Made by a program: the position numbers and the translations under genes | Assembly: GCF_003259155.1 (NCBI RefSeq) | Contig: NZ_QGMQ01000004.1 | Location: 62,001-126,000, forward strand | Origin: Marinimicrobium alkaliphilum | GTDB lineage: Bacteria > Pseudomonadota > Gammaproteobacteria > Pseudomonadales > Cellvibrionaceae | Length of the DNA: 64,000 bases | Direction: 5' to 3' | Part shown: piece by piece, positions 18,493-29,902 of the stretch | Numbering within the stretch: position 1 is the first letter of the stretch | Layout: the number at the start of each line of letters is the position of its first letter | The notes under the pieces: generated by a model | The model's database searches: none | Told to the model about the DNA's origin: nothing | Seen by the model: the letters and a program-made list of their open reading frames with translations, nothing else

Positions 18493-20976
18493 ATGGAGAC
18501 GCAAGTGACTACTCGTGAACCGGATCAGGCGCTCAGCGTTGACGATTTGAAGGAAAAAATCCTTACACATCTGCATGTTAGCTTAGGCACCGACCGTAAC
18601 AAGGCCAGCCGCCAAGCCTGGTGGCGAGCGATTTGCTCGGCTGTCAATGAAAGCGTGTTTGACGGCTTGCGTCGTACCCAGCGCACCCACTACAAAGAAG
18701 ATACGCGCGCCGTGCACTATTTTAGTGTCGAGTACCTCATGGGGCGCCTGCTAAGCAGCAACCTGCACAATCTCGGTTGCTACCAGGCCGTCGCAGACGC
18801 GGTGGAGCAGTTGGGCCTGAATCTGTCCGACCTGGAAGAGCAAGAGGAGGACATGGCCCTGGGAAATGGAGGCCTTGGCCGCCTCGCCGCCTGTTATATC
18901 GATTCCCTGGCGACGCTCAATTACCCTGCTGTGGGTTACGGCATTCACTACGAACACGGCCTGTTTCAACAGACCTTTCAGGACGGCCGCCAGATTGAGC
19001 GCCCGGATAGCTGGCGCGAGTATGGCAATCCCTGGGAAATCTGCCGGCCCGAGTCCATTCAGGAGGTCGCGGTTTACGGCCGCGTTGAAACCCAGCACGA
19101 TCCCAATGGCAAGATGACCAAAATCTGGCACCCGGGGCGCACTATCAAAGGCGTCCCCTGGGATATTCCGGTTGTGGGTTATAACGGCTCTTCCGTCAAT
19201 GTTCTGCGTCTTTGGGAAAGCCGTGCCAGTGACTTTTTTAACTGGGACGTCTTCAATTCCGGTGGTTATATCGATGCGGCGCGGGAAAACGTCGAAGCGG
19301 AAACCATCTCCATGGTGCTTTACCCGAACGATGAAACGGATCGGGGTAAAGAGCTGCGTCTGATCCAGCAGTATTTTTTCTGTTCCTGTTCCCTCAAGGA
19401 CATTATCCGCCGTTACAAACGCGCCCATGGTGATGACTGGAGTCAATTCAGTGAGCAGGTGGTCATTCAGCTCAACGATACCCATCCGGCAATTGCCATT
19501 CCCGAACTGATGCGCATTCTGGTTGACCGTGCGGGCATGCCTTGGGAAGAAGCCTGGGATATCTGTACTGACGTTTTTGCCTATACCAATCACACGCTTT
19601 TACCGGAAGCACTGGAAACCTGGTCGGTAGCGATGCTGAGCAAGGTCCTGCCGCGCCATATGGAAATCATCGAAGAAATCGACCGACGTTTCCTGGTGGA
19701 AGAAGTCGAGATCATGTGGCCCGGCGACGAGGGCAAGAAGCGGGAGCTGTCAATTCTGGAGAACGGTGGTCATCCCAGAGTGCGTATGGGACATCTATCG
19801 GTCGTGGGCTCCTTCAAAGTCAATGGCGTCGCCGCCGTGCACTCCAACCTGGTGAAGACCGACCTGTTTCCGGATATGGTCAAGCTCTGGCCGGACAAGT
19901 TTGTCAATGTGACCAATGGGGTTACGCCGCGTCGCTGGATCAAAGCGTGTAATCCGCGCCTGGCCACTTTTCTTGACGACCAAGTGGGCGATAACTGGCC
20001 GGCGCACCTGGAAGATCTGAAAAAGCTGAAAGCCAAAGCGGATGACAAGGCTGTCCAGAAAGCCTTTATGGAGATTAAGCAACAGGCCAAAATTGATCTG
20101 GCCAGCACCATTCGGCATCTCACCGGTATTCAGGTGAATCCGAAGGCAATTTTTGATGTGCAGATCAAGCGCTTGCACGAATATAAACGCCAGCATCTGA
20201 ATCTTCTCCATATCCTGTTGCTCTATAGACGTATCCTGCAAAACCCCGACTACGATATTCATCCGCGGGTGTTCATCTTTGGAGCCAAGGCTGCACCGGG
20301 CTATCACCTGGCCAAGGAAATCATCTATGCCATTAACAAAGTGGGCGAAAAAATCAATCACGACCGCCGGGTACGCAACCTGATAAAAGTGATTTTCCTA
20401 CCGAACTACCGGGTCAGCCTGGCGGAGAAAATCATTCCCGCCGCGGATGTCTCCGAGCAGATTTCGACGGCAGGGAAGGAGGCCTCCGGCACCGGCAACA
20501 TGAAGTTGTCCATGAACGGTGCACTTACCGTGGGGACACTGGATGGCGCCAACATCGAGATTGCTGAAGAAGTGGGCGAGGATAATATCGCGATTTTTGG
20601 TCTGGATGTGGATGGGGTCAAAGCACTGGATCGCGACGGCTACAACAGCCGCGACTACTATGACAACAACGAAGAACTGAAGGCCGTTCTCGATTGGCTT
20701 GAAGGTAGCTACTTTACCCCCTCCAACCCGGGGGAGCTGGCAATCATCAAACACAGCCTGTTGGACCATGGTGACCCCTACAAAGTCCTGGCGGACTTTG
20801 AGGGTTACGTTGCCGCCCAGGAAAAAATCGACGGGTGGTACCGAGACCCGTCGGTGTGGGCAAAAAAAGCGTTGATCAACATTGCGGGTATGGGCAAGTT
20901 CAGTTCCGACCGGTCAATCCAGGATTACGTCCGCCAGGTCTGGAAGTTGGAACCGTGTAACATTGCCGATAAATAG
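18493..20976 (+). CDS. glgP: glycogen/starch/alpha-glucan phosphorylase
   Basis: At 827 residues this is a full-length GT35 phosphorylase. It carries the N-terminal segment RTHYKEDTRAVHYFSVEYLMGRLL and EDMALGNGGLGRLAACYIDSLATL. The pyridoxal-phosphate lysine is in STAGKEASGTGNMKLSMNGALTVGTLDGANIE. It releases glucose-1-phosphate from glycogen, reversing synthesis. GGAGG lies 7 nt before ATG. It converges with glgA (only 12 nt between stops), so degradation and synthesis genes face each other, and read-through could produce antisense for the other. There is no separate glgX in this window; debranching may rely on other loci. Confidence 0.96.
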   Translation: METQVTTREPDQALSVDDLKEKILTHLHVSLGTDRNKASRQAWWRAICSAVNESVFDGLRRTQRTHYKEDTRAVHYFSVEYLMGRLLSSNLHNLGCYQAVADAVEQLGLNLSDLEEQEEDMALGNGGLGRLAACYIDSLATLNYPAVGYGIHYEHGLFQQTFQDGRQIERPDSWREYGNPWEICRPESIQEVAVYGRVETQHDPNGKMTKIWHPGRTIKGVPWDIPVVGYNGSSVNVLRLWESRASDFFNWDVFNSGGYIDAARENVEAETISMVLYPNDETDRGKELRLIQQYFFCSCSLKDIIRRYKRAHGDDWSQFSEQVVIQLNDTHPAIAIPELMRILVDRAGMPWEEAWDICTDVFAYTNHTLLPEALETWSVAMLSKVLPRHMEIIEEIDRRFLVEEVEIMWPGDEGKKRELSILENGGHPRVRMGHLSVVGSFKVNGVAAVHSNLVKTDLFPDMVKLWPDKFVNVTNGVTPRRWIKACNPRLATFLDDQVGDNWPAHLEDLKKLKAKADDKAVQKAFMEIKQQAKIDLASTIRHLTGIQVNPKAIFDVQIKRLHEYKRQHLNLLHILLLYRRILQNPDYDIHPRVFIFGAKAAPGYHLAKEIIYAINKVGEKINHDRRVRNLIKVIFLPNYRVSLAEKIIPAADVSEQISTAGKEASGTGNMKLSMNGALTVGTLDGANIEIAEEVGEDNIAIFGLDVDGVKALDRDGYNSRDYYDNNEELKAVLDWLEGSYFTPSNPGELAIIKHSLLDHGDPYKVLADFEGYVAAQEKIDGWYRDPSVWAKKALINIAGMGKFSSDRSIQDYVRQVWKLEPCNIADK

Positions 20977-20988
20977 CCTGCTGTCAGT

Positions 20989-22437
20989 TCAGGCCTCCAG
21001 GAGCGGGCGATACACCTGATCCCGGTAGGCCTCGGCACTGGCGTCCCAGGAATAGTCCGCTTTCATCCCCGCCAACTGGATTTTGCGCCAGCGGTCGCCG
21101 TCGGTATAGGCGGCCAGCGCCCGCTCCAGTGCACTGAGAAAGCTTGCAGCGGTAGCGTCAGGAAAGACAAAGCCGTTGCCTTCTTCTTCGTTGGCATCGG
21201 CATCAATAATTGTGTCTTTGAGTCCACCCACGTTGTGAACCACCGGCGGTGTGCCATAGCGTAGGCTATACAACTGGTTGAGGCCGCAGGGCTCAAACAT
21301 CGATGGCATCAAAAACAGATCAGCACCGGCTTCAATCTGATGCGACAGCTCCTCACTGTAACCCAGAGTGACCGACAGGCGGCCCGGGTAGCTCCGCGCC
21401 AGTTCAGTCAAACTGGCTTCATAGTGACTCATACCACTGCCGAGCAGCGCAAACTGTATCCGACCGCTTTTCAGCAAACCGGGCAGCACCTGTAGCAAGA
21501 GATCAATCCCTTTTTGCTCGACCAACCGCCCGATAAACCCGAGCAAGGGCACGTGCGGTTCTACTTTGAGACCGAGTGCCTCTTGCAGCGCGGCTTTGTT
21601 CACTGCTTTGCGCTTGAGGGTATTCCGGTTGTAGCGCTGTGCCAGGGACTGATCAGTGCCAGGGTTCCATTCATCGGTGTTGATACCGTTAAGAATCCCC
21701 ACCAGTCGGTCGCTGCGGCTGCGCAGCAAACCGTCCAGTCCCCAGCCGTGCTCGGGCTGCTGCATTTCGAGTGCATAACTCGGGCTGACCGTGGTCAGGT
21801 AGTCGGCGTAGACCAGCCCGCCCTTGATGAAGGCGGCGTAGTCAAAAAATTCCAGTTTTTCAAAATGCCAATAATCATTACCCAGTTTCAGCTGATCAAA
21901 GGCGTCCCAGGTAAACAATCCCCTGTAGGTCAGGTTATGGATCGTGAATACCGTGCCGGGGCGATTTTTTTCCTCGTTCAGGAGCAGGGGAAGGGGACCC
22001 GTCTGCCAATCATTGGCATGGACAATATCCGCCCGCCAGTTCAGGCCTGCCCGATCCATGGCAAGCTCACAGGCAGCGCGACAAAACAGCATAAAACGCA
22101 GATGGTTATCGGGCCAGTCCTGGTTGGGGCTGGCGCAGTAAGGGTTGCCGGGGCGTGCGGAAAAGTAGGGGTGATCCACCAGCCAGACCAGCACGCGGGT
22201 GCCCGGCAGGCGGGTTTGCCAGAGTGTTACGGGCTCGCCCAAGACGGTAAATTCTGAAATCGCTTTCATACCGGTAATCCGGGATTTTTCCAGGACGTCC
22301 GGGTAGGCGGGAAGTACAAGGCGTACATCACAGTTGGCTCGTGCAAGCGCGCGCGGCAAGCTGCCGGCGACATCGCCCAGGCCACCGGTTTTGATCAGCG
22401 GGTGCGCTTCGCTGCTCACAAACAGGGTTTTGATCAT
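20989..22437 (-). CDS. glgA: glycogen synthase (ADP-glucose type)
   Basis: This 482-residue GT5 enzyme starts MIKTLFVSSEAHPLIKTGGLGDVAGSLPRAL, and the KTGGLGDV loop binds ADP-glucose. The C-terminal GT-B half carries LLGFIGRLVEQKGIDLLLQVL and the SMFEPCGLNQLYSLRYGTPPVVHNVGGLKDT motif with the catalytic Glu. It transfers glucose from ADP-glucose to the non-reducing end of glycogen. It follows glgB by 22 nt on the same strand, so glgB-glgA form an operon. Its normal partner GlgC is encoded on the opposite strand further right, so ADP-glucose supply and polymer synthesis are driven from divergent promoters. Confidence 0.95.
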   Translation of the reverse strand: MIKTLFVSSEAHPLIKTGGLGDVAGSLPRALARANCDVRLVLPAYPDVLEKSRITGMKAISEFTVLGEPVTLWQTRLPGTRVLVWLVDHPYFSARPGNPYCASPNQDWPDNHLRFMLFCRAACELAMDRAGLNWRADIVHANDWQTGPLPLLLNEEKNRPGTVFTIHNLTYRGLFTWDAFDQLKLGNDYWHFEKLEFFDYAAFIKGGLVYADYLTTVSPSYALEMQQPEHGWGLDGLLRSRSDRLVGILNGINTDEWNPGTDQSLAQRYNRNTLKRKAVNKAALQEALGLKVEPHVPLLGFIGRLVEQKGIDLLLQVLPGLLKSGRIQFALLGSGMSHYEASLTELARSYPGRLSVTLGYSEELSHQIEAGADLFLMPSMFEPCGLNQLYSLRYGTPPVVHNVGGLKDTIIDADANEEEGNGFVFPDATAASFLSALERALAAYTDGDRWRKIQLAGMKADYSWDASAEAYRDQVYRPLLEA

Positions 22438-22459
22438 TGAAATCGTCCTAGCAGGGGGT

Positions 22460-24661
22460 TCAAGACATCAGTTTCAGAACGATGCCCGCCAAGGGAGGCA
22501 GGGTCACGACCAACGAGTGTTCCCGGGCCATCCAGGGAACGGGTTCGCTGTCCACAGGGATGCCATTTCCAAGGTTACTGCCACCGTAATAGGTGGAGTC
22601 AGAATTAAACACTTCCTGATACTTTCCCGCAACAGGTATACCAATGCGGTAGTTCTCGCGCGGTACCGGGGTAAAATTCAGAATAACCAGGTTGAAGGTA
22701 TCGCCGTCCCGGCGCAAATAGCTGATCACGGATTGGGTGCTGTCGTGACAGTCGACCCATTCAAAACCGCCATGGTCGAAGCTGCGTCGGTGTAAGCTGG
22801 GTTCTTCACGGTAGAGCCGATTGAGGTCGGCGACAGCGGTGCGCAAGCCATCGTGGCTGGACAACTCAAGCAGTGACCAGTCGAGGGACTCCTTGTGTGC
22901 CCACTCTTTCCATTGACCAAACTCGCAGCCCATAAACAACAGCTTGGTGCCCGGGTAGGTAAACTGGTAGGTGTACAACAGCCGCAGATTGGCAAACTTC
23001 TGCCAGTCGTCGCCAGGCATCTTGTTGATCATGCTGCCTTTGCCGTGAACCACTTCGTCGTGGGAAAACGGCAGTTGGAAGTTCTCTGTGAATGCGTAGA
23101 TCAGGCCGAAGGTCAATTGATCATGATGGAAATGACGGTGCACCGGATCCATGCTCATGTAGTTGAGCGTATCGTGCATCCAGCCCATGTTCCATTTCAT
23201 GGAAAAACCCAGACCGCCGACCCAGGTGGGGCGGGTCACCTGCGGCCAGGCGGTGGATTCTTCGGCAATCACCAGCGCGCCCGGGTGGTGGCCGTGGCAC
23301 AGCTCGTTGAGTTGACGCAGAAAGTCGATCGCCTCCAGGTTTTCATTGCCGCCGTGACGGTTGGGCTCCCAGTCGCCCGCTTCGCGGGAGTAGTCCAGGT
23401 AAAGCATGGACGCGACAGCGTCGACCCTCAGACCATCAAGGTGGAACTCATCCAGCCAATAGAGTGCGCTGGCCAACAGAAAATTGCACACCTCATTGCG
23501 GGAGAAGTTATAAATCAGTGTGCCCCAATCCCGGTGTTCGCCTTTGCGCGGATCCTCATGTTCATAAAGGGCGGTACCGTCAAAGCGCGCCAGTCCGTGT
23601 TCGTCCTTGGGAAAATGCGCAGGCACCCAATCCAGAATGATGCCAATACTGTGGCGGTGCAGGTAATCCACAAAGTAGCGAAAATCATCCGGCGAGCCAA
23701 AGCGGCTGGTCGGAGCAAAGTAACCGGTTGTCTGATAGCCCCAGGAGTCGTCGAGCGGGTGCTCAGTAATGGGCATTACCTCAATATGGGTAAAGCCCAG
23801 CGGCTGGATATAGTCTACCAGCTGATGCGCCAGCTCCCGGTAATTGAGAAATTCACCGGCCGGGCCGCGCCGCCATGACCCCAGATGCAACTCATACACA
23901 GACATGGGCGCGTGTTGCCAATCCCAGCCTTGGCGTTCACTCATCCAGTGATCGTCCTGCCATTGATGTGTACCGTCGGCCGGCACCCGGGATGAAGTGC
24001 TCGGGCGCATCTCAAACGCACGCCCGAAGGGGTCGCTCTTCATGACCACGTAACCGGTATCACGGTTGCGCACCGAAAATTTGTACAAGGTGTCCGGGCC
24101 GAGCCCGGGAATAAAGAGCTCCCATACGCCGCTGCTGCCGCGCACCCGCATCGGGTGGGCATGTCCGTCCCAGCCGTTAAAGTCACCAACCACGCTCACC
24201 CGCTCCGCTGCCGGTGCCCAAGTGGCAAACAGCACACCGTCAACGCCATCGACCGACTTCGGGTGCGCACCCATAACGTCGTACAGGTTCCAGTGGCGGC
24301 CTTCGCCGAAGAGGTACAGATCCAACTCGCCCACTTGCGGTGCGAAACTGTAGGGATCAACGTCCAAGTGAGTGCAATTGTGCCGATCCGTCCAGGCAAG
24401 TGTGTAGTGGGGCGGGAGGTCTTTCGCCTTGCCTTGCCACTCGAAAAGGTCCGTGTCGGGGTAACGCGTCATGGGCGTAGCGGCGCCACTCAGTTGCAAG
24501 GCGGCATCTCGGGCGCCCGGAAGGAATGCGCGCACAACCGTCTGATCTTTCGAGCCGCTCACCGGATGGTAGCCGAGCACCTCAAAAGGATCGTGATGGC
24601 GGGCTTCCAGGATGCGTTCGAACCCGGAGGGGAGCGTCTTTCCTTGCTGCTTTTTACTCAT
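22460..24661 (-). CDS. glgB: 1,4-alpha-glucan branching enzyme
   Basis: This 733-residue GH13 enzyme has two N-terminal CBM48-like modules (about 20-230). The TIM-barrel shows [24 protein letters not shown], the nucleophile loop [19 protein letters not shown], the acid residue in [15 protein letters not shown] and the [13 protein letters not shown] motif with the transition-state Asp. It cuts alpha-1,4 chains and re-attaches them in alpha-1,6 linkage. The start [30 protein letters not shown] is the normal family beginning. It is first in the glgB-glgA operon and is divergent from glgC across a 289-nt spacer. Confidence 0.96.
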   Translation of the reverse strand: MSKKQQGKTLPSGFERILEARHHDPFEVLGYHPVSGSKDQTVVRAFLPGARDAALQLSGAATPMTRYPDTDLFEWQGKAKDLPPHYTLAWTDRHNCTHLDVDPYSFAPQVGELDLYLFGEGRHWNLYDVMGAHPKSVDGVDGVLFATWAPAAERVSVVGDFNGWDGHAHPMRVRGSSGVWELFIPGLGPDTLYKFSVRNRDTGYVVMKSDPFGRAFEMRPSTSSRVPADGTHQWQDDHWMSERQGWDWQHAPMSVYELHLGSWRRGPAGEFLNYRELAHQLVDYIQPLGFTHIEVMPITEHPLDDSWGYQTTGYFAPTSRFGSPDDFRYFVDYLHRHSIGIILDWVPAHFPKDEHGLARFDGTALYEHEDPRKGEHRDWGTLIYNFSRNEVCNFLLASALYWLDEFHLDGLRVDAVASMLYLDYSREAGDWEPNRHGGNENLEAIDFLRQLNELCHGHHPGALVIAEESTAWPQVTRPTWVGGLGFSMKWNMGWMHDTLNYMSMDPVHRHFHHDQLTFGLIYAFTENFQLPFSHDEVVHGKGSMINKMPGDDWQKFANLRLLYTYQFTYPGTKLLFMGCEFGQWKEWAHKESLDWSLLELSSHDGLRTAVADLNRLYREEPSLHRRSFDHGGFEWVDCHDSTQSVISYLRRDGDTFNLVILNFTPVPRENYRIGIPVAGKYQEVFNSDSTYYGGSNLGNGIPVDSEPVPWMAREHSLVVTLPPLAGIVLKLMS

Positions 24662-24950
24662 GAAAAAAGTTCCGCCTAGTGGCCGTCATGATCTGCTTGT
24701 GGGAACGGTTTATGCATCACCGAATAACCTGCAACACGCGCTGTCGCTGGCAGGGTGGCACAGTGTTAAATCAAGGTGCACCCTCAGTGTAGCAAAGTTA
24801 ATTGCCAAGCGGTTGGCACAAATCATTCCCAAAAAATATTTTCTGCGATAGTCTTGATTCGCCAGTTGAACGCTAAAACTGTGACTACACTTAATTATGG
24901 TTCCCTACCTTTAATCTCGCAGTACGGTGCTATTCAACAAGGAGCTATTC

Positions 24951-26219
24951 ATGACCAAAACTGAGTCAGGACGTTTTGTCAGTTTGCTGACCCGGGAGAC
25001 CCTGGCATTGATTCTCGCTGGGGGGCGCGGCTCGCGCTTACGACAACTCACCAATTGGCGCGCCAAGCCCGCTGTGCACTTTGGCGGCAAATTCCGCATT
25101 ATCGACTTCCCTCTCTCCAACTGTGTCAATTCCGGTATTCGTCGTATCAGCGTCCTCACGCAATACAAGTCACACTCTCTCGACCGCCATATCCAGCGGG
25201 GCTGGGGCTTTCTCGGGGGCGAGCTGGGCGAGTTCGTCGAGCTGCTCCCGGCCCAGCAACGGTTGGAGACCTCCTGGTACTCAGGCACCGCCGACGCGGT
25301 CCTCCAGAACCTGGACATTATCCGCCGGCACAACCCGTCCTATACGCTGATCCTGGCAGGGGACCATGTCTACAAGATGGACTATGGTGCCATGCTGGCC
25401 GCACACGTCGAAAATGATGCTGATATCACGGTGGGCTGCGTCGAGGTCCCCCTGGAGCAGGCCAGTGCCTTCGGCGTGATGTCAGTAGACGGGGATCACC
25501 GCATCGTCGAGTTTGCGGAAAAGCCCGAACACCCCAAGCCTACGCCCGACAATCCTGATCGGGCCCTGGCATCCATGGGCATCTATGTCTTCTCTACCGA
25601 AGTCCTGTTCAAGCAATTATTGCGTGATCGGGACCTGCCCGGGTCATCGCACGACTTCGGCAAGGACATCATCCCTTCCATGATTGATACCCACCGCGTT
25701 CAGGCTTTCCCCTTTCGCGATCCGGTCACCGGCGGCGAAGCCTATTGGCGCGATGTGGGAACCGTCGACTCCCTCTGGCAGGCCAATCTGGAGCTCACCA
25801 GCGTCACCCCCGAACTGGATTTGTACGACGAAGCCTGGCCGATCTGGACCTATCAGGAGCAGGTACCGCCGGCCAAATTTGTCTTTGACGATGAAGGCCG
25901 ACGGGGCAAGGCCATCGATTCCATGATCGCCGGGGGCTGTATTGTCTCGGGCGCCAAGGTCAAGCACTCGCTCCTGTTTTCACGTGGTCGTGTGCACTCC
26001 TACAGTGAAGTGACCGACTCGGTGCTGTTTCCCAACGTGGATATTGGTCGCCACTGCCGCATCCGTAAGGCGCTGATTGATCGGCACTGCAAAATTCCCG
26101 AAGGCACCGAAATCGGTTACGACCTGGAAGCGGACCGCAAGCGCTTTCACGTGTCGCCGGGCGGTGTGGTTTTGGTAACGCCGGAAATGCTTGACGAGGA
26201 TTTCCCTCATGTCCTCTAA
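24951..26219 (+). CDS. glgC: glucose-1-phosphate adenylyltransferase
   Basis: This 422-residue enzyme makes ADP-glucose, the committed precursor of glycogen. The N-terminal nucleotidyltransferase domain has [48 protein letters not shown] and [19 protein letters not shown]. The C-terminal left-handed beta-helix carries [37 protein letters not shown] lies 7 nt before the chosen ATG; the upstream frame start lacks a ribosome site. Its last 11 nt overlap the GH57 gene, so glgC, the GH57 gene and malQ are translated as one coupled unit. Confidence 0.95.
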   Translation: MTKTESGRFVSLLTRETLALILAGGRGSRLRQLTNWRAKPAVHFGGKFRIIDFPLSNCVNSGIRRISVLTQYKSHSLDRHIQRGWGFLGGELGEFVELLPAQQRLETSWYSGTADAVLQNLDIIRRHNPSYTLILAGDHVYKMDYGAMLAAHVENDADITVGCVEVPLEQASAFGVMSVDGDHRIVEFAEKPEHPKPTPDNPDRALASMGIYVFSTEVLFKQLLRDRDLPGSSHDFGKDIIPSMIDTHRVQAFPFRDPVTGGEAYWRDVGTVDSLWQANLELTSVTPELDLYDEAWPIWTYQEQVPPAKFVFDDEGRRGKAIDSMIAGGCIVSGAKVKHSLLFSRGRVHSYSEVTDSVLFPNVDIGRHCRIRKALIDRHCKIPEGTEIGYDLEADRKRFHVSPGGVVLVTPEMLDEDFPHVL

Positions 26220-27933
26220 GCCTATGCGTAAAACGCCGGTGGTGCTGTGCTGGCACATGCACCAACCGGATTACCGCGATCGCGTTCAGGGGCAATTTGA
26301 GCAACCCTGGACCTATCTGCACGGCACCAAAGATTACATCGAAATGGCTGCGCACCTGGAGGCACACCCAAAAGCCAAGGCCGTGGTCAACTTCGCCCCC
26401 ATTCTGCTCGACCAACTGACCGACTACGGTACGCAAATCAATGCCTACCTTGCGGGAGAGGGCGGCTTAAATGATCCGATGCTGGCGGCGCTCGTGGGCG
26501 ATGACCTCCCCGAGCCGGGGAGTGAGGACTTCGACCGCATTGCACATCAGTGCCTGAAAGTGAATCGTACCCGGGTGATCGAGCGCTTCCCGGCGTTCGC
26601 TGCTCTGGCAACCCTGGTTGAGACGGATCACGTTCTGCGCTACGTAGGCAAACAGTTCTTGTGGGACCTTCTGGTGTGGTATCACCTGGGGTGGATGGGT
26701 GAAACCGTACGCCGCAACGACGAACGGATTCAGGCTCTGCAGGATAAAGAGTGGCACTTCGACAGCGCAGACCGGCGACTACTGCTGGGCATAATCGGCG
26801 AGTTGATTAACGGCATCGGCCCTCGCTACCGGCGCCTGGTGGCAAGCGGCCAGGTTGAGCTGGCCATGAGCCCTTGGGCCCACCCGATTGTGCCTTTGAT
26901 GCTTGACCTGAATAGCGCAAAAGAAGCAATACCTGATGTCGCCATGCCTGAGGCGGAGACCTACCCAGGCGGGGAGGCCCGGGCACGCTGGCATATTGAA
27001 ACCGGCTTGCGCGTCTTCGAAGGTTACTTCGGTACGCGTCCGGCGGGCTGCTGGGCGTCAGAAGGTGCACTCAGTAACGCCACGCTCGCGCTTCTGGATG
27101 ACTACGATTTTGAATGGACGGCCACCGGTGACTCGGTGCTGCACAACAGCTTGCGGCACCCTGACAACGGCGCGCTTAAAGAGACGCTGGACAGCTATCA
27201 CTGGCACTACCGCTTCGGTGGCCAGGCGGTACGCTGTTTCTTTCGGGACGACGGCCTCTCAGACCTTATCGGCTTCAAGTACGCTGACTGGCATGCCGAC
27301 GACGCCGTTGGCGACCTGATTCACCATATGGAAAATATTGCCAAGGCCCAGGATTCTGGTGACACCATCATCTCGATCATTATGGATGGCGAAAACGCGT
27401 GGGAATACTATCCTGAAAATGGGTGGTATTTTCTCGACGGTCTTTACCAGCAGTTGACGGACCACCCGCACCTGGAGCTGACCACCTATCGCGACCTGAT
27501 TGACCGAGAGGAAGGGCCCGACGCAGTGCATCTTAAGAACCTCGTTGCGGGTAGCTGGGTCTACGGCACGTTCTCAACCTGGATTGGCGACAATGACAAG
27601 AACCTCGGTTGGGATTTACTGTGTGCCGCGAAAAGCGCCTATGACCAGCGCATCGACCAGCTCGACGAGGAAACTCGCCGAGCGGCGACAGAGCAGTTGG
27701 GTGTGTGTGAAGGCTCCGACTGGTTCTGGTGGTTCGGTGACTACAACCCGGCGGACAGCGTGAGTGACTTTGAACGCCTCTATCGCCTGCATTTGAGTAA
27801 CCTGTACCGCTTGCTGGATCTGCCCGTGCCGCCCGCTTTGCTGGAAGTCATGAGCGTCGGCAGCGGCGCACCGGAACACGGTGGCGTGATGCGTCACGGC
27901 CATGCCGAAGCGGAAGAGGGCGGACGACGATGA
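26209..27933 (+). CDS. glycoside hydrolase family 57 protein (alpha-glucan active)
   Basis: This 574-residue GH57 protein begins [14 protein letters not shown], the family motif with catalytic-pocket His residues. The nucleophile Glu285 lies in CWASEGALS and the likely acid/base Asp393 in [14 protein letters not shown]57 enzymes include amylases, 4-alpha-glucanotransferases and branching enzymes, so the exact activity is open. Placement between glgC and malQ points to glycogen or maltodextrin remodelling. The ATG with GAGGA 8 nt upstream overlaps the glgC stop by 11 nt, and its own TGA overlaps the malQ ATG by 4. The C-terminal part (about 500-574) is helical. Confidence 0.9.
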   Translation: MSSKPMRKTPVVLCWHMHQPDYRDRVQGQFEQPWTYLHGTKDYIEMAAHLEAHPKAKAVVNFAPILLDQLTDYGTQINAYLAGEGGLNDPMLAALVGDDLPEPGSEDFDRIAHQCLKVNRTRVIERFPAFAALATLVETDHVLRYVGKQFLWDLLVWYHLGWMGETVRRNDERIQALQDKEWHFDSADRRLLLGIIGELINGIGPRYRRLVASGQVELAMSPWAHPIVPLMLDLNSAKEAIPDVAMPEAETYPGGEARARWHIETGLRVFEGYFGTRPAGCWASEGALSNATLALLDDYDFEWTATGDSVLHNSLRHPDNGALKETLDSYHWHYRFGGQAVRCFFRDDGLSDLIGFKYADWHADDAVGDLIHHMENIAKAQDSGDTIISIIMDGENAWEYYPENGWYFLDGLYQQLTDHPHLELTTYRDLIDREEGPDAVHLKNLVAGSWVYGTFSTWIGDNDKNLGWDLLCAAKSAYDQRIDQLDEETRRAATEQLGVCEGSDWFWWFGDYNPADSVSDFERLYRLHLSNLYRLLDLPVPPALLEVMSVGSGAPEHGGVMRHGHAEAEEGGRR

Positions 27934-29429
27934 TTGAGGTGCCCGCGAGCCTGAGCCCACTGTTTACCACTCGGCGCGCTGGCGTTTTACTGCATCCTAC
28001 GTCCCTCCCATCGGCGGGGGAGTGCGGTAACCTGGGTAAAGAGGCTTACCACTTTGTGAACTTTCTGGCCGATGTAGGGCTGAGTGTATGGCAGATGCTA
28101 CCCGTTGGGCCGACCCACGCGGATCTGTCGCCTTATCAATCGCTCTCGTCCTATGCTGGAAACCCGCGTCTGATCTGTTTGGACTGGTTGGTGGAGCAGG
28201 GCTGGTTTGGCGCCGAAAGTATCGCGGGCCACACTGACGAAAATCGCGGGGCAATATTTGTTCAATTGGCGGAACAATTTACGCGTGAGCAGGTAAAAGA
28301 AAAGAGTGCACTGGGAAAACGTTTTGAGACGTTTGTTGAAGACAACGCACATTGGCTTGAGGATTTTTGCCTGTTCCAGGCACTCAGGGACCACTACCGC
28401 AAGGACCCCTGGTATCGCTGGCCAATGCCGATCAGGCACCGGGAACCGGAAGCGCTAACCGAGGCGCATAAAGACCTTGCTCAGCCTTTGCAGCGCTTGC
28501 GTTTCGAACAGTTCTGTTTCTTTGCTCAATGGCAGGCCTTGAGAGAGTACGCCCACAGCAAGGACGTGTACTTTTTTGGGGACATTCCGATTTTTGTGGC
28601 CCATGACAGTGCAGACGTATGGGCGAACCAGGGGCAGTTCCACCTGGATGATGACGGTCAGCCCATTACCGTGGCGGGCGTACCCCCGGATTATTTCTCC
28701 GAAACCGGGCAGCACTGGGGCAATCCGCACTACCGCTGGGACGTGATGCAGGACGATGGCTTTCAGTGGTGGCTGGGCCGTATTGACGCGCAACTCGCGC
28801 TCTACGATTTGTTACGCGTTGACCACTTTCGTGGTTTTGACGCTTACTGGTCAATCCCCGGTGGCAGCGAGGACGCTCGCACGGGGCACTGGGAGTCGGC
28901 GCCGGGGAGGGCGCTGCTGGATACGTTGTTCGAACACGCTTCGCCACTGCCCATCGTCGCGGAGAATCTTGGCGTCATCACCCCGGAGGTGGAAGCACTG
29001 AGACTGGATTACCAATTGCCCGGGATGCGGGTTTTACAGTTTGCCTTTGATGGCAATCCGCAAAACCCGCACCTGCCGCATAACCACGAGCCGTTAGAAG
29101 TGGTGTACACAGGGACACATGACAATAACACCAGCCTGGGATGGTTTGAGGGGTTAACGTCGGATGAGCGAACCTTTGTTCGGCATTACTTTGGCTGTGC
29201 CAATGATGAGGGCCACTGGCTTCTGATCAAGGCAGCGTTGGCGTCAGTCGCGCAGCTGGCCATAATCCCTATGCAGGATGTATTGGGCTTGGGGAATGAA
29301 CACAGGATGAACTTACCGGGTACGGTGGACGCCAATTGGCGTTGGCGCTTTGAATGGCAGCAGGTCCCTCCGGAGCTGGTGCCAAGACTGCGCGAATTGC
29401 TTCACCTTTACGGACGTTTAACCGAATGA
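27930..29429 (+). CDS. malQ: 4-alpha-glucanotransferase (amylomaltase)
   Basis: This 499-residue GH77 enzyme has RRAGVLLHPTSLPS, the nucleophile region LLRVDHFRGFDAYWSIPGGSEDA, the acid residue in PIVAENLGVITPEVEAL and the THDNNTSLGWFEG motif. It disproportionates maltodextrins, shortening or lengthening linear chains. Coupled by a 4-nt overlap to the GH57 gene and thereby to glgC, it would recycle short glucans into acceptors for glycogen synthesis. A PilZ-like gene follows after 22 nt and may be on the same transcript. Confidence 0.94.
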   Translation: MIEVPASLSPLFTTRRAGVLLHPTSLPSAGECGNLGKEAYHFVNFLADVGLSVWQMLPVGPTHADLSPYQSLSSYAGNPRLICLDWLVEQGWFGAESIAGHTDENRGAIFVQLAEQFTREQVKEKSALGKRFETFVEDNAHWLEDFCLFQALRDHYRKDPWYRWPMPIRHREPEALTEAHKDLAQPLQRLRFEQFCFFAQWQALREYAHSKDVYFFGDIPIFVAHDSADVWANQGQFHLDDDGQPITVAGVPPDYFSETGQHWGNPHYRWDVMQDDGFQWWLGRIDAQLALYDLLRVDHFRGFDAYWSIPGGSEDARTGHWESAPGRALLDTLFEHASPLPIVAENLGVITPEVEALRLDYQLPGMRVLQFAFDGNPQNPHLPHNHEPLEVVYTGTHDNNTSLGWFEGLTSDERTFVRHYFGCANDEGHWLLIKAALASVAQLAIIPMQDVLGLGNEHRMNLPGTVDANWRWRFEWQQVPPELVPRLRELLHLYGRLTE

Positions 29430-29451
29430 TTGCACAAGTGAGGGCAGCACT

Positions 29452-29820
29452 ATGGATAATCGTCGAAGCGAACGTGTGGCAACGGACTTGCCCGCACAGA
29501 TTTTCAGAAGAGGACTCCCCGTAGCGGTCGGGCGCATCAAATTTTGTAGCCGCCACGGGCTCTTTATCGAAACCGACTACCAGAACGTCGGCCCCAACGA
29601 CCAGTTGGATCTGACGGTCATTTTGCGGCGCAACGCCGGCGAGATGCCCAAGCGTTACAAGCTGGGCACCCTGGTTGTCCGTAAGGCCAAGAAAGGACAC
29701 GGGCTGGCGCTGGAAACCCTGGCCGATAACGATGCTTTCGAGCTGCGCCAGCTGGTTCAGTGCGCCAGCGCCAATAGTCGTCGCTCCACCCAGGGAATGA
29801 CCTGGGCGTACCGGTCGTGA
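29452..29820 (+). CDS. PilZ-domain protein, divergent
   Basis: This 122-residue protein begins DNRRSERVATDLPAQIFRRG, matching the PilZ RxxxR arginine motif that binds cyclic di-GMP. The second motif is degenerate: SRHGLFIET supplies the Ser and Gly but has no preceding acidic or Asn residue. The rest (DQLDLTVIL, LGTLVVRKAKKGHGLALE) fits a beta-barrel PilZ core. GAGGGC precedes ATG. Location at the end of the glgC-malQ run suggests, but does not show, a link between c-di-GMP and carbon storage. A short palindromic repeat follows. Confidence 0.7.
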   Translation: MDNRRSERVATDLPAQIFRRGLPVAVGRIKFCSRHGLFIETDYQNVGPNDQLDLTVILRRNAGEMPKRYKLGTLVVRKAKKGHGLALETLADNDAFELRQLVQCASANSRRSTQGMTWAYRS

Positions 29821-29902
29821 AATGATCCCCACAAGTGTCGGATTGCGGCTCCACCTGGTCTGGTCCATTGGGCATCACGTCACGCACTTATTGACTGAGT
29901 AG

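Noticed and set aside
22895-23878. 327-codon open frame on the plus strand
   Set aside because: Entirely antisense to glgB, which has full GH13 motifs; no ribosome site or recognisable domain.
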